Origin: Stichopus chloronotus
Lineage: Eukaryota; Echinodermata; Holothuroidea; Aspidochirotida; Stichopodidae
DNA length: 64,000 bases
Assembly: GCA_021234535.1 (NCBI GenBank)
Contig: CM037845.1
Span: 8,858,143 to 8,922,142 of the forward strand
Direction of reading: 5' to 3'
The translations under genes and the position numbers were made by a program. Numbering within the stretch: the stretch's first letter is position 1; each line of letters begins with the position of its first letter. Of the stretch, positions 24,216 through 35,525 are shown in pieces. The notes beneath the pieces are model-generated. The model did no database searches and was not told the DNA's origin. It worked only from the letters and a program-made list of their open reading frames with translations.

Positions 24216-24818
24216 ATGGCAAATTTAAGCTTGCTATTGTTGATCTTCCTGATTTCAAGACAGACTTACATATCTCAGGTGCACGCGAAGAAAGTCAGAG
24301 AGATATTCGGGAACGACGTGAAGAAGATCTTACAAAAGATCCTCCAGAATGAACGACTACAATCGAGACATTTCAACCGACGGCCAGTGACTCCGGGGAA
24401 TTCGGAGACCAAGTACCCGTCGCTGCAGGGAGATTACAGAGAAGATCTCCAGCCAACTTTTCTTGAGAGGACGGGGGGAAAGTACGTTGAGGGTATTCCG
24501 AAACCCCCGGACCTACCACCCCCACCCCAGTTGAGGTTTGAGGACCTACCCGAGATTCCAAAGTCGAGATTCAAAAAGGTGGAAGGATTCGCTGCTGGGA
24601 TTATTGCGAGTTCACCTTTAAGCCGTTACCGGGTAGATTTGACGCCCTGGTCTTCGGGGAGATCAGAGAGGATTCAGTTGCTACACGACCCCCCACCGCC
24701 CATCCCGGCGTTCCCCGAGCTGCCAGACTGGGAACGCCTTATCAGAGTCCTTCCTGCGATCCAACCATATAACGAGGACATAACACTTAAAAGAATAGCG
24801 AAGAGGAGGCGACGGTAA
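24216..24818 (+). CDS. Orphan secreted, proline-rich, cysteine-free protein (200 aa)
   Basis: The ORF opens with an ATG followed by G and runs 200 codons to TAA. Residues 1-24 look like a signal peptide (hydrophobic LSLLLLIFLIS, cleavage likely after VHA). Residues 25-50 form a basic amphipathic helix candidate. Residues 95-116 and 159-172 are proline clusters (PPDLPPPP and DPPPPIPAFPELP). The C-terminus is strongly basic (KRIAKRRRR). There is no cysteine and no domain I recognise. Dibasic KK and RR sites would allow prohormone-type processing, but no repeated peptide or amidation pattern is present. It is clearly G+C-richer than its surroundings and sits close behind a TATA box. It may continue or end in a second exon: GTAAAG overlaps the stop (donor at 24815) and GTGAGT follows it (donor at 24820). 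Function unknown. Confidence 0.75.
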   Translation: MANLSLLLLIFLISRQTYISQVHAKKVREIFGNDVKKILQKILQNERLQSRHFNRRPVTPGNSETKYPSLQGDYREDLQPTFLERTGGKYVEGIPKPPDLPPPPQLRFEDLPEIPKSRFKKVEGFAAGIIASSPLSRYRVDLTPWSSGRSERIQLLHDPPPPIPAFPELPDWERLIRVLPAIQPYNEDITLKRIAKRRRR

Positions 24819-24819
24819 A

Positions 24820-25109
24820 GTGAGTACAGTCATTTTTTAGTTTTGAGTTAAATGTCCTAAAGGAATGTATGTGTCCGAGGTGAGAGTGTGAGTGTGTGTC
24901 TGTGTGCATGAGAGAATGTGGGGCGGGGAGGGGGGAAGAAGGACTTAGCGAACAAATGACTTAACTAACGGTTGGTTCATAGTCAACCACCCATCCCCCA
25001 CCCGACGGTGGTAAAAACCTGTCGAGACTGAAAGTTTAGAGTATCTAAAGTGACCAACAACATTCATTCCCCAAGAGTGAATACACACTGGATGTCTTTT
25101 TTTTTACAG
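24820..25109 (+). other. Candidate intron at the 3' end of the orphan gene
   Basis: A GTGAGTACAG donor directly after the stop codon, or GTAAAG at 24815, pairs with a strong acceptor at 25109 (T-run then ACAG). Use of the second donor leaves the protein unchanged and puts the 3' UTR in the next exon. Use of the first replaces the last residue and adds a few residues before a TGA. AATAAA at 25780-25785 and 25893-25898 are candidate polyadenylation signals. Confidence 0.45.
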
Positions 25110-28082
25110 CACACTATGATGCCTATAGGTCATATTAGTTTAAAGGTGGATGAGTAAGTCGTAAAAGAGAGAAAGGCACCACCGTACATTTCCGAGTCGA
25201 TACATTTCAGAAATTGAGCGATGGGCGTGCATCCTGGAAAAAGCACGAGAAACGACAACATTGATTTTGAATAATATCACCCTACAAAAAAAAGAAGAAA
25301 AGAAGAAGAAATTATCCATAGTTACCCATAGAAAGCAATATTTTCACTACAAATCTTAATGTAACTGAATGTCAGGCAAGTACTCTTCTGATTGGACTTT
25401 CACGGTACTTAAATACAAAAAGGAACGAGTATAATCGAACAACTTATAATCGTTCTAGTATAACCGTACCCCCCCCTCCCACCCCGCACTTTCTTGGGCA
25501 TACCATATATAGCCATCGGGGCAAAGACTGGATGGTCTCCATAGTCGAAGTTGGGACTTTTTTGATGATTGTAAATTCTCAGCAGCGGTTGCAAGGGTTT
25601 TTCAATCAGTTTTTTCTTCTCTCTTCCTTCATTCTCGCTAATATTTCCACAATTACCTCAAAATGACTTTCAACATTTCACAATTATTTTTCCGATATTT
25701 TTATGGTATTTTCCATTTTCATCACATTTCCGTTATTTTTTTTTCTTTAATGAGAGATCAAACAGGATCGACACTGGAAAATAAACGGTTTCTATTATAT
25801 ATCCGCTTGCCGTGAAATCCTTACTCTTGAATTATGCTTCGAGAAGCATAAGACTTTTGACAAAACGTACTCAATGAAACAAAGGAGAAAAAAATAAAAG
25901 AAATTGTCAAACGTTTGTCAATTTGTGTCGGACATCTTTGTTCTTTTCTTTTTATTCATGCAAAGGGTGAGATGACCTCAAAAGGGAATGGGAATGGAAA
26001 ATACACAAGCTGTTGCTGTCCATGAAAAAAATATCTCAAGCGAATTTCTACACCCGGGGTTGAATATGTAATGTAAAATATTAGTATAATGTTACTATAT
26101 GCATGGACATAGGGGCACTAGGTCGTTATTTCTGGGGGCAGGAATAATTTTTCCACGAATTTTGAGTTTTTAACCAAGTTGCCCAAATTTTGAAGCTCAG
26201 CTCTTTTTTTCGGCTCCAGTGGCATAGCAATGGCTGTTTTCAGGGTGGGGGAGGGGGTCCAAGCTACAGGGTGATGCTGAAATACAGTTTCTCTATGTTA
26301 CAGTAGGTGCCCACGATTTTGACTGGGGGTGTGAATTATGGCTGACTGAGCGGAGCGCCACCATAATTAGATAAAATTATATCCTATAGATCGCCGGAAT
26401 TTATCTTTCTGCCAAGACTCTTCAAGAGTCCTAACAGAGGACAATTTTTTCTCTTGTCTGTCTGATTTTTCTGGTATTTCTTGGCAGAATTTGGGGTGGG
26501 GCATGTGTGCCTGTCCCTAGCCTGGTAAGATTATGTGCATGAACGATTTGTAAATAACTGAAAGAAATTTTTCAAATGATTTTACTACTATTCCGCCTGA
26601 TTGTAATCTAGATCTTTTTCTGTTCTTGAATACAGCCATCAAGAGGAAAAATGTTGTGACGGAATTTAGTCTTAAAAAACTCTGACAGAGTGCATCTGCA
26701 TAATCAGTTACTTTGAATATGATACTGTATTGGGAACTTTATGGGTAAACATTAACTACATATGCAACGAATACCCGCACATAAGATTTCTCAAATTAGG
26801 TGATGGAAGAAAAACGTAAAAAAAAAAAAAAAATGCAAAATGGGTCATAATGGACTAAATGACTATCGAAGTTGCATGAAAAATTCGATGATATTAGTTA
26901 AACATTCATAACTTTACTTTTCTTGACGTGACGTTTTATTTGTTTTGTTGTTTTATTTTTTTTTCAAGTTGGTTTTTCTGTGGCTTAATAAGTTACTTTC
27001 ATTCGGCGATTTATATCAAACAGTTATTACGCTTCAAGTGTGTTGTGACGTCACAGGCTGAAAGCCCGGTCTTTTGAATGTCGAGTGGCCGAAAGGCAAG
27101 TCGGTGGTCTGTTTGAGATTGCTCTCAAGACGTGTAGTTTGGACGGGCGTCGCTTAAAGCGACACACCCCCTCATCATCTTATACCCTTTTAATAAAGTT
27201 ATACATGTAGATGTTATGTAGAAGATTTGTTCAATGAACAAGTTGAATTAATTCGGTAAGACTGGAGAACCCCGCTGTAAAGTGTCTCTTTTGCATTGAA
27301 AGGAGGCTTCGCTATTGCACAACTAAGTTGGCATATTTTGTGAACCAAATCTAGAAGTTTGATCGGTATGTAAGGTTCGCTCTTGCCAAAGAGCTTTTAA
27401 AGAACCCATCTCCTTCCCCAGGAGAATATAGTCTTTTGTCGTGTATGTAAACTCTGGTAGTTTGAGTGAAAAGTAACCAATTTGGTCACGAACCTTAAGG
27501 AGGCCCTTGTAGGACGCAGTACGTATTGTTCTCTACGGTGAAGGGGGGGGGGGTTAGAAAGATGGCTCTCCCCGACTGAAAATTGCTGCCCCTCTGAAAC
27601 AGCGACTGAAGAAAAAAAAATCACTCTAGGATTATACCTCTACCTCAAATTGAGGGAAAAACCTTAAGATGATAACCCGTTTGCATCATTTAGCATCTCA
27701 ATTATCAAAAAAAAAAAGTTTGAGATGGGAGATAACTTCCTCTGCGTAATTCTCCCCCAGGCGATCGCTACTCAATATCGTACGCGCTACACGAAAGTTC
27801 TCCCCCCCCCCCCCCCATTCACGGGTACCCCGAGCCTTGAAAACCTGTGGAGAACACTTAAACGGTACGAAGATTAGAGGTGTAAACCTTAACTCATTGG
27901 TGCTTCGGAAAGCTGCATATTTCTCCAAACGTATCCACTGAAGTTTGCTATTCCCATCTCCCGCCTTTTAATCCATTCTCTTCCCCTTTGATTATCTGCC
28001 CTGTTTTGCAGTCATCATGAGAGAGGAGATGTGGGGGGGGGGGGGGGAACGAGTGTGCCTCACACAAACAAAGAAACTAAAG
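25110..28082. other. Possible 3' UTR followed by non-coding DNA
   Basis: The first 0.7-0.8 kb may be 3' UTR of the orphan gene. After that no gene is supported. A hAT-like terminal motif, CAGTGGCATAGCAATGG, followed by a G-rich block starts at 26217. A copy of the GCGCCAC repeat lies at 26353-26410. G and C tracts lie at 27543-27553 and 27802-27816. Confidence 0.4.
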
Positions 28083-28090
28083 CCCAACAT

Positions 28091-28242
28091 CAGGGTTGCT
28101 TGATTTTAATCAAGCCGATTAAGTCATGATTTTTATTTATTTAAAAAAAATAAAGATTGAATGGATTTATTTGATTTGAATCGATTTATTTCATATAAAT
28201 CACTGATTTAAATCATAATTTAAAAAAAAAAAATCAACCCTG
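28091..28242. mobile_element. hAT-type MITE with 8-bp target duplication
   Basis: The element starts CAGGGTTG and ends CAACCCTG, with an internal AAATCATGATTT-rich core. It is flanked by CCCAACAT (28083-28090) and CCAAACAT (28243-28250), an 8-bp duplication with one mismatch. Size 152 bp, so non-autonomous. The terminal sequence and TSD length fit the hAT superfamily. Confidence 0.82.
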
Positions 28243-29474
28243 CCAAACATAGAGTATTCAAGCTACTTATGAACCCCCACCCAACGAACATACCACTTAC
28301 TCTAGGATTACATTCTTTTCTTAGTTGTGGTAATTAAAACAATATGATCACAATATGACAAATGAAGAATGCACTCCTGGGTAATTGTAGACACTACGAT
28401 GTTTTCATGCGGATGGCTGAATGATTAAAGGCAAACGGAATGACGATTATGTCAAATCTAGAATATCGAGTGTAGCCTTTTGATTCAACTGTCTGATGGT
28501 CAGTTGAATTCTCTGTTTGGGATTAAGGTACATGGAAATTCTTGCCCATCTTCGCCCCTATAATTTGCAATGTGCATATTATGTACTTGCCAGTGTAATA
28601 AAACTCTCCTAAAACTTTAAAAAATTACCTCCTTCCACCCCCATTCCTACTCTCTTTGTTCATCAGATACCACAAATATACACCCTCTATCCACCCACGT
28701 TCAAAAACGAACACGTTACAAACATGGAAATTGGCACTTGGGGACCGGCGTAATTCATTGCTAGGTCTAATTAAATACTGAGTAAGGTGAATTAAAAATC
28801 GTCCATTGTATTCAGTCATCCGCAAAACTAGAGACCTTATATAACTGAAATGTGATGCAAATGAACCAAATATTATGACGTTTGACTACCTCCGAACGAA
28901 GAAACCGGAAGTCATACGTCATACTGGCGTGTCGACGTGTCTTGTACGATGCGGGGAGATGCACGTTCTTGACCGTGTGTGGGGAAAACAAGGAGAAAAG
29001 CATCGATTTATAGCCATAGCATAAGCATCTTTCTAAACATATTTTGATAATTCGGTAAATCTGTTTGGAAGTGAACGTTGGCAATTGATTTTCTCCGCAT
29101 ATTTTCCAGGAAAGAAAAGATAAAAAAGCTTATAAAAGACCCCCCAAAAAACAGAATGTAGTGATTATTCGATCTTGTTACGTTTGATACCTTTGATATT
29201 ATTTTGTTTGGGGAAATTAATTACTATTATTTCATGATAATTATTTTCATGACTTTTTCAGAGCTTTCCCACCCTCCTCTTGGAGATTTCAATCTTTTGT
29301 TACTATTTTGCTTTTCTTTTAGTCATTTTGATCGCACATTACCAGACAGTCTACCGTAAGGATTACAAGTAGACATACTTAATGCCCTGCACGTGATTAA
29401 ATTTTCCGGTTAGTTAAACCAGAGATTAACAATTGCTCTGACGTCGATTGCTTCTAAAAATGAGATGTGGTGGT

Positions 29475-29860
29475 GGGGGGGGGGGGGATATGACGGGGGT
29501 CTCAACCTCTGTCAGTGACGTAACCAGACTTTTTCCATCAAGGGGGTGGTGGTGACGACAGCTGCAAAGAAAGTGTTCAAGTTTTTGGAGGGGGGGGGGG
29601 CAATCAGTACTGGCGTAGCGAACAAGGAAATTAGTAAAAACGCTTCTCAGATGGCAGAAAAGGAATGTCAGTTTCCACTGAGTCTTCCTGGCTTTGCAAA
29701 TTTCGGATTTTTCTTTATTTGTTTTAGAACACAGGTTTGCAAATGTACAACTCCCATCTAAAATAGCTTTGCTTGAAATTTTGTTTTAGCTCCAGGTCTC
29801 CAGAAGTGGAGAGACAAAGGTGTTAGTGTCCCCTCCACTCAAAAGGAAACCGGCGCCGAT
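29475..29860. mobile_element. G-tract-rich transposon-like repeat
   Basis: Contains CAGTGACGTAACCAGA at 29511 and a CAGTACTGGCGTAGCG motif at 29606, both resembling the 'CAGTGGCGTAGCC' ends of hAT-type elements, with G tracts at 29475-29487 and 29590-29600. Its last 80 bp match the tail at 23366-23456. Exact boundaries are not visible, so nesting of more than one element is possible. Confidence 0.45.
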
Positions 29861-31738
29861 TAATTTAACAAGTCTCAAATTCAAACATATTTGGGTAGAA
29901 ATCGAACACGTTTAGCCCCTTCAATTGGTTCGTATAGAATTAATCCATAAAATATTCATGTCGACTGACCGACACCTATACACGTACATCGAAGTCTGAA
30001 ACTACATATCATATCGTCGACGTAACGAACAAACCTGATAATTGTATTTCGAAAAAAAACTTGTTCAGTTTTTTTTTTTTTTTTTCCAAGAAGAATCTTA
30101 TTCTGTGACTTGAAACAGATAAATTGTGACTCTGTCTGCGACTGTTTTCACTGAGGTTTCCTGAATCCGGTTTAAATCCTTTTTGTATCGATTTCAACGT
30201 GAAGTGACTTGAAAAAAAGTGGAAAATATCACTCCATCGCTACAGAATCAGAGGCATTCCCAGTTTCACTGTCCTGCAACTTTTAATTCTTGAGATACGG
30301 TAACGTGTCGGAATATTTTTTTTTGAGACTAAGGTTTACTATAGGAGCTATACTAGGACCCAGAATTTATATTTTCAATTTTTATGCGTCTTTTCCATCT
30401 AAATGAGTCAAATAAGTGTGCATTCTGCAAAGAAAATGAGAAGTACCTCTCTTGCCGGCAAGAAAAATTCAAGTTTAAAAACCTCTTTAATTGACAAAAG
30501 AAAAACGTCATTTACATTAAATGTCTTTTTATTAAGAGGGAATCTTCTGAAGGTGACGGAAATTTAAATTAAAAATAAGGTTGCCTGTGGATTTAAGGGT
30601 CGTTCTTTTGACGGGAAAAAAAAATCTCGCTGGGTTTGTCAGTTTAATCCTCGTAGTAATCGGCAGACGGCGTATTTAGGGTTCAATTTGGAATAAAAGA
30701 GCAAAAGAAAAGATAGTTAAAAATATTTACCACGTTTATGTTTCCATCGTTTAAAAAGGAGTTATTTTTACGATCTGCGACGATTTTATGTTAAAACGGA
30801 AATATTGCAAAGACTTGGAATCGAAGATACCGGGATTTATTTTTTCCTTTTCTATGTTCATACCAGACGTTTACGGGACATGCCGAAAAAGCCCGCTTTA
30901 GATGCGTCAAACTGAATCCGTATGCGCATATATTGAAGGCCTTTTGGGACAAAATTACACAAATTTAGAGCTCTATTTAAACTTTGAAGGCAAATTAATT
31001 TTGCAAAGTTACGACGGACACGAGTGCCGCCTTTCCAACGGGGAGGTTTTATTTTTGGTTCTCTGACGTCATAAAGGCGAGTTCCTACTGCGTCAGAGCA
31101 AGGTGCGTGCCCTTCGGTAGAGGAGCACAACAGATGTAATGTGGTATATATATGCATCCATGGTGAGTAAATCTTCCCCTCCACAAAAGAAAACAAAAGT
31201 CCCGTATGACTAAAAGCGACTGTTTTATGATTTTAAAAATCCGAAGCATGTTTTTTTTTGCTTTGATTTGTCAATCGTAGTCACACTTGTGGACATTATA
31301 TGAGAGGTTCTCTATTGCTGCACCTCATGGGTAGCGAAACGAGAGATGCCAAAAAAATAACACAGAACAAAAATACCCCGTTGGTGTAGATGAAGAGGCG
31401 GTTGTAGTGAACCTGGGTGTTTAAATTGGGAATTTCCCCACTGTCTCCTCGCAAAACACATTTCTACGTTGTAACTTGCTTTTAACTTTTCCGAAAATAT
31501 TTCACAACTCCTTTATGATAGTTTTCAGTGTTTAACTTAAAACTACCACGATATTGAAAACTTCACTCACAAGAAAATTAGTGTGGTGAATGATAATGAA
31601 TGGCATTTCGTAAAAGTGGATATTTTATTGAAATAAGTGAAGTTAGTTGATTTAACTGACTGATGGGAAGGAGAAGCGTTTTTTTTTTTGAGCAAAAGGG
31701 TCAAAGAGCTTCAGGAAGTGGGATAGAGCCCACTTATA

Positions 31739-31979
31739 ACACGCACACACACGCGGGCGCACACCCAACTTTGTTTTCCATTCATTCCGAGGACTTCATT
31801 GTGCTTTCTTTTGTTTTTTCTTCCTCAAACCTAACCTTAACAATTGACTGTCTATTGCTAATCTTGAGAGGACCGGATAAATCTATTGAATTTTCTACAG
31901 AGGACCTAAAATCTCTTGTGTCGGTACGTCCTCCATCCCACCCGAAAACAAGGGCACGCGCGCACACACACACACACAT
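31739..31979. repeat. Paired CA/CG alternating tracts
   Basis: ACACGCACACACACGCGGGC at 31739-31758 continues as GCACACCC, and a GCACGCGCGCACACACACAC tract lies at 31955-31978. Both are alternating purine-pyrimidine runs with CG steps, about 190 bp apart, and are potential Z-DNA formers. Confidence 0.8.
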
Positions 31980-33789
31980 TTAGTTTTATGATTTTTGCAA
32001 CCTGGGTTAGCAAGGGCTCCTATTAGGGTTTAATCAACGTGGTTTTCCGTTGCAGATCCGATGGCCCACCATTTCCGATCCATTTTTGTTTCACTGTGAA
32101 GCGTCTTTTCTTTCTGAAAGTTTTTTTTTCTCCTCTTTTAAGGTGGGATTGATCGGTTACCGGTTAATCCCAAATTCGTAGGCCTATACCAACCGGATAA
32201 CTTGCAACAACAGTTAATCATCGCATTCAGTCTTCTCCAGGGCGGGAAAAGCTTTGCCTCAAGGTCACTGCATGGAACCTTCGAATCCAGTTCTGCCTTT
32301 TTCCTACAGTTCTTTTTAAATTTAATTTCAAATAATTTCATAATCTTACACTCTTCCCTTGAGCTTATAACTTCATTTATCCGTTGCTGTAGTGACTGGG
32401 AATATAGATTTCATCACAGGAACAATCCTTCATGAGCGTAGGGTAGGATTTTTTTTTCATTTCATCATTATTATTACTATTATATTTGGGGCGGGGTGGT
32501 TTCTTCGTATTCCGTTATATACCTCCATTTAGTCATTTTGCAAATGTCCATAATATCCTTTCAAAACCTCCAGATCTGGATCGATATCGAGCTGAAATGC
32601 GTCTCACCTTCCGATAAAACAACCCGCTATAGACTTGCGTGTGCTCCTGGTGACGTAATCAAATATGCGGTGTGACGTCAATAACAGAATGTCAAAGATG
32701 AACCGAGACGGATTTAATAGCGTCGCTAAATTAAAAGCGATACCTCCCTTTTTTAATTAAACACGACAGAGAAGTGCAACGAAGAATATGTCATCCGATT
32801 TCGTATGTCATGTATCATTGATTGAAAAATAATGGCAGAAAGATAGAGATAGACCTATTAGTCGTGAAAATCCGAGGAGGCAATCGAACAAAACTCACGG
32901 CGACATTATTAAAAAAAAAAAACTGTGTCAATATTTAAAATGTAAATAAATAAGAATAGGTTATTGTTATGGCCTCCAAACAAGAATCAACCACTGTTGA
33001 TCGGTGGTACGTTAATTGATTATTGATTGTCGATTATCGATCAGCAATTAAACGTGCGACGATTCGACTGGCCGTCGATAGAAGATTAAAGAGTGATTCA
33101 ACTGAAGCTCAAATATTTCTGTCGTGCAATGAAAAACGTATAGTAAATTGATTTAGGTTTCGAGCAGTGATTTCGGGGAATCAATCATACTTGCCAACCC
33201 CCCAAAAAATGAATAAGTAAATAAAAAACAAACAAGTAAATAAATATGTAAAGCAAGCAATCGAAAAGTTTCAATGTTATGGTACATTTTAGTTTGTATG
33301 GTTCCTTTTTATCATTTCGTAACCAACCGTTGACAGGGGTAATACTGCCATTAAGTAATATCATCCGTTAATTTGAAACCACTGGGCTCTTCTAATCAGG
33401 ATAAATTGGAGTAATGATACGTTCAATTTAACGCCTCGCATTCTCTTTTCTCGGAAACTTCGTAAATAAATCTCATAAAATCCTAAAAGAATACGTTGGT
33501 TCAAGTACTATACCAATAGATGCAAATGACGGTAATTATCAGGTGTTGAATATTCATTAACCACAAGCCTGGTAATCTGAGGAACTTTCTGGTCAACAAT
33601 CAACAGGGAATTGTGACGCTACCTGAAGTTGTCGAAAGTAGGAGACATAAAAAAGTCACTGGAACATTGTATAATTACGAGTTTATCGGCTTGTTGGTTG
33701 AACCCAAACGTCCACACATCATAAACACTGTGACTGCCAGTTTGTTTCTCCAGCGAATCACTGATTTGAATGGTGGCCCAGTCAAGTCT

Positions 33790-33957
33790 TTTTATTACAT
33801 CAAAAGACTCTATATATTGCACCAGACTGTGTCTAAGGTTTCCCGAATATTAAGGAATTTCTCACATTTTTTTAAAAAATTTCTCATACATCGGTCTATC
33901 ACATTTTATGACATTAAAAGACTGCAAAATATTGCGCCAGAGTGCATCTAAGGTTAC
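33790..33957. repeat. Direct repeat pair, about 54 bp, 114 bp apart
   Basis: TTTATTACATCAAAAGACT at 33790 and TTTATGACATTAAAAGACT at 33904 are followed by matching ATATTGC-CCAGA-TG-TCTAAGGTT-CC blocks. It may be a duplicated retroelement tail; no other copy is seen in the window. Confidence 0.75.
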
Positions 33958-35501
33958 CTACTAGGTAAAACGTTTTTTTTAAAAAAAAAAAAATAGTGGG
34001 GGTGACACCAACAGCCCTCTTCCAGGTTAACCATCACTTATCTCACGCTTTCCCCCACCTATCAAAATACTATATTCTGTGACAGTATTTTTCTCACGAA
34101 GATGCCCATCATTTTACGAAAATTATCGGTGCGAGTTTCTGGCCAGGCTCTCCAGATAGCCCAGAAAATATTTGCTCTCGCAAAGGTTATGAAATTATGA
34201 GTGCAATTAAACTATACAATATGCGAAGAAAAAACAAGGAAAGCAAATCACCTTTTGAGGAAACTGTGGTTAAAACTCTTTTCTCTTTTTTTTTTTAAAT
34301 ATAGAGAGAAATGTCCCAGAGAGACACTATCGTAGAATAAATCTTAAGTTAGTAATGTGACATTTTTATTGCAACATGAAGGAAAGAAACGATATCAAAT
34401 ATGTATGGGATACTTTAATGTGAGTTATTGTCTCTTTCTCTCCATAAATACCGGATTCACCCCTGAGCGGGCCAATGAATAGAGCGATTTAGACAGAATT
34501 ATGTTACAATGACCTTGCTCTTCTTTTCGTCCTTCATGAGTAAGTTTACGAAATCGACGAAAAATTACCTAACAAGAATCAGTCCTTAAAACAAGGAAGA
34601 TTCCCAACGTCCACTTTCATAGGATTAAGATTTCTTTAATCAATCTTTGAGAATTATCTGAAGGAAAATAAAAGATTCATCATTCAGTCACTCGGTATCC
34701 GTCACACGTGAGCCAGATTTAAACTGCGGGTATCCATCAACGCCTAGGGTAAATACCATTTAAACAAATTGATCTTTTAGAGAATTTTTGTTCTCCCTTG
34801 TCGCTCTGGTTCGATACAGAAAACATACATGAAATTCTGTCGCCCGCTCTCAGGCTGTCTTTTAATTGTGCTACGGACGTATGTGTGGAAAAATAAATCA
34901 TTCCCTGGCATCTTCAACAAAGGGAGCAAACATTTTTTAGTAAATAACTAGGCCACAATTACTCGTCTCAGGGGATTAACCGGTACTCGCAAACATTGCA
35001 AAGTACACAGTTTATAAATAACAGCAGGAATGAAACAATGTAGAAGAGAGAATCGGAACAAAATTCCAGTTGCGTGAAGGACTGTTTCGTTTATTATACA
35101 ACTTATTCTTACGTTTGTATGTCAAGGCTGAAAACGGAATTAAATGCTTCGTGTAAGCACTTCCGCGGGTTATGGAATGACGTATGCCCTTCTCGGCCAA
35201 TCATTGGACACTGTTACACAAGTAGACCTTCAGTATACTTACATTTTATTTGAGCTCCTAATTCCCTCCTAATATTCAACTCTACTCATTAAGAATGTTT
35301 TCCGCTGTCCTTGATAATATATACAAAAATTCCCTGAGCAAACAATAACGATTTAGGTACAAAAACTTTGTGTCTTGGTAGTGTCTATTTAATGTGCAAT
35401 TACCCGAACAAATTTGCGAGAATATAACGTATTATCGGCGAGATTTGAACCAAGCAGTGATATGGGTTGCGTTTAGGGTTTAATAACATTAGTAAATAAT
35501 G

Positions 35502-35525
35502 GGTGAATAACATAGGTTATTCACC
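35502..35525. repeat. Perfect 10-bp inverted repeat, 4-nt loop
   Basis: GGTGAATAAC, ATAG, GTTATTCACC. It is followed by a T run at 35527, the arrangement of a stem plus U tract, though in animal DNA this alone does not imply a terminator. Confidence 0.8.

Noticed and set aside
24035..24352. 105-codon + strand ORF overlapping the orphan gene
   Set aside because: It begins with GTG, not ATG, covers the TATA box and 5' UTR, and has no signal peptide or composition bias.
30858..31196. 112-codon - strand ORF
   Set aside because: Length is within the range expected by chance in 64 kb over six frames; no domain, no splice signals, mixed composition.
32260..32300. TTCGAATCC resembling a tRNA B box, followed by T's
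   Set aside because: No A box at the right distance and no cloverleaf can be drawn.
33613..33951. 112-codon + strand ORF
   Set aside because: It runs across the direct repeat pair at 33790-33957 and has no recognisable motif.
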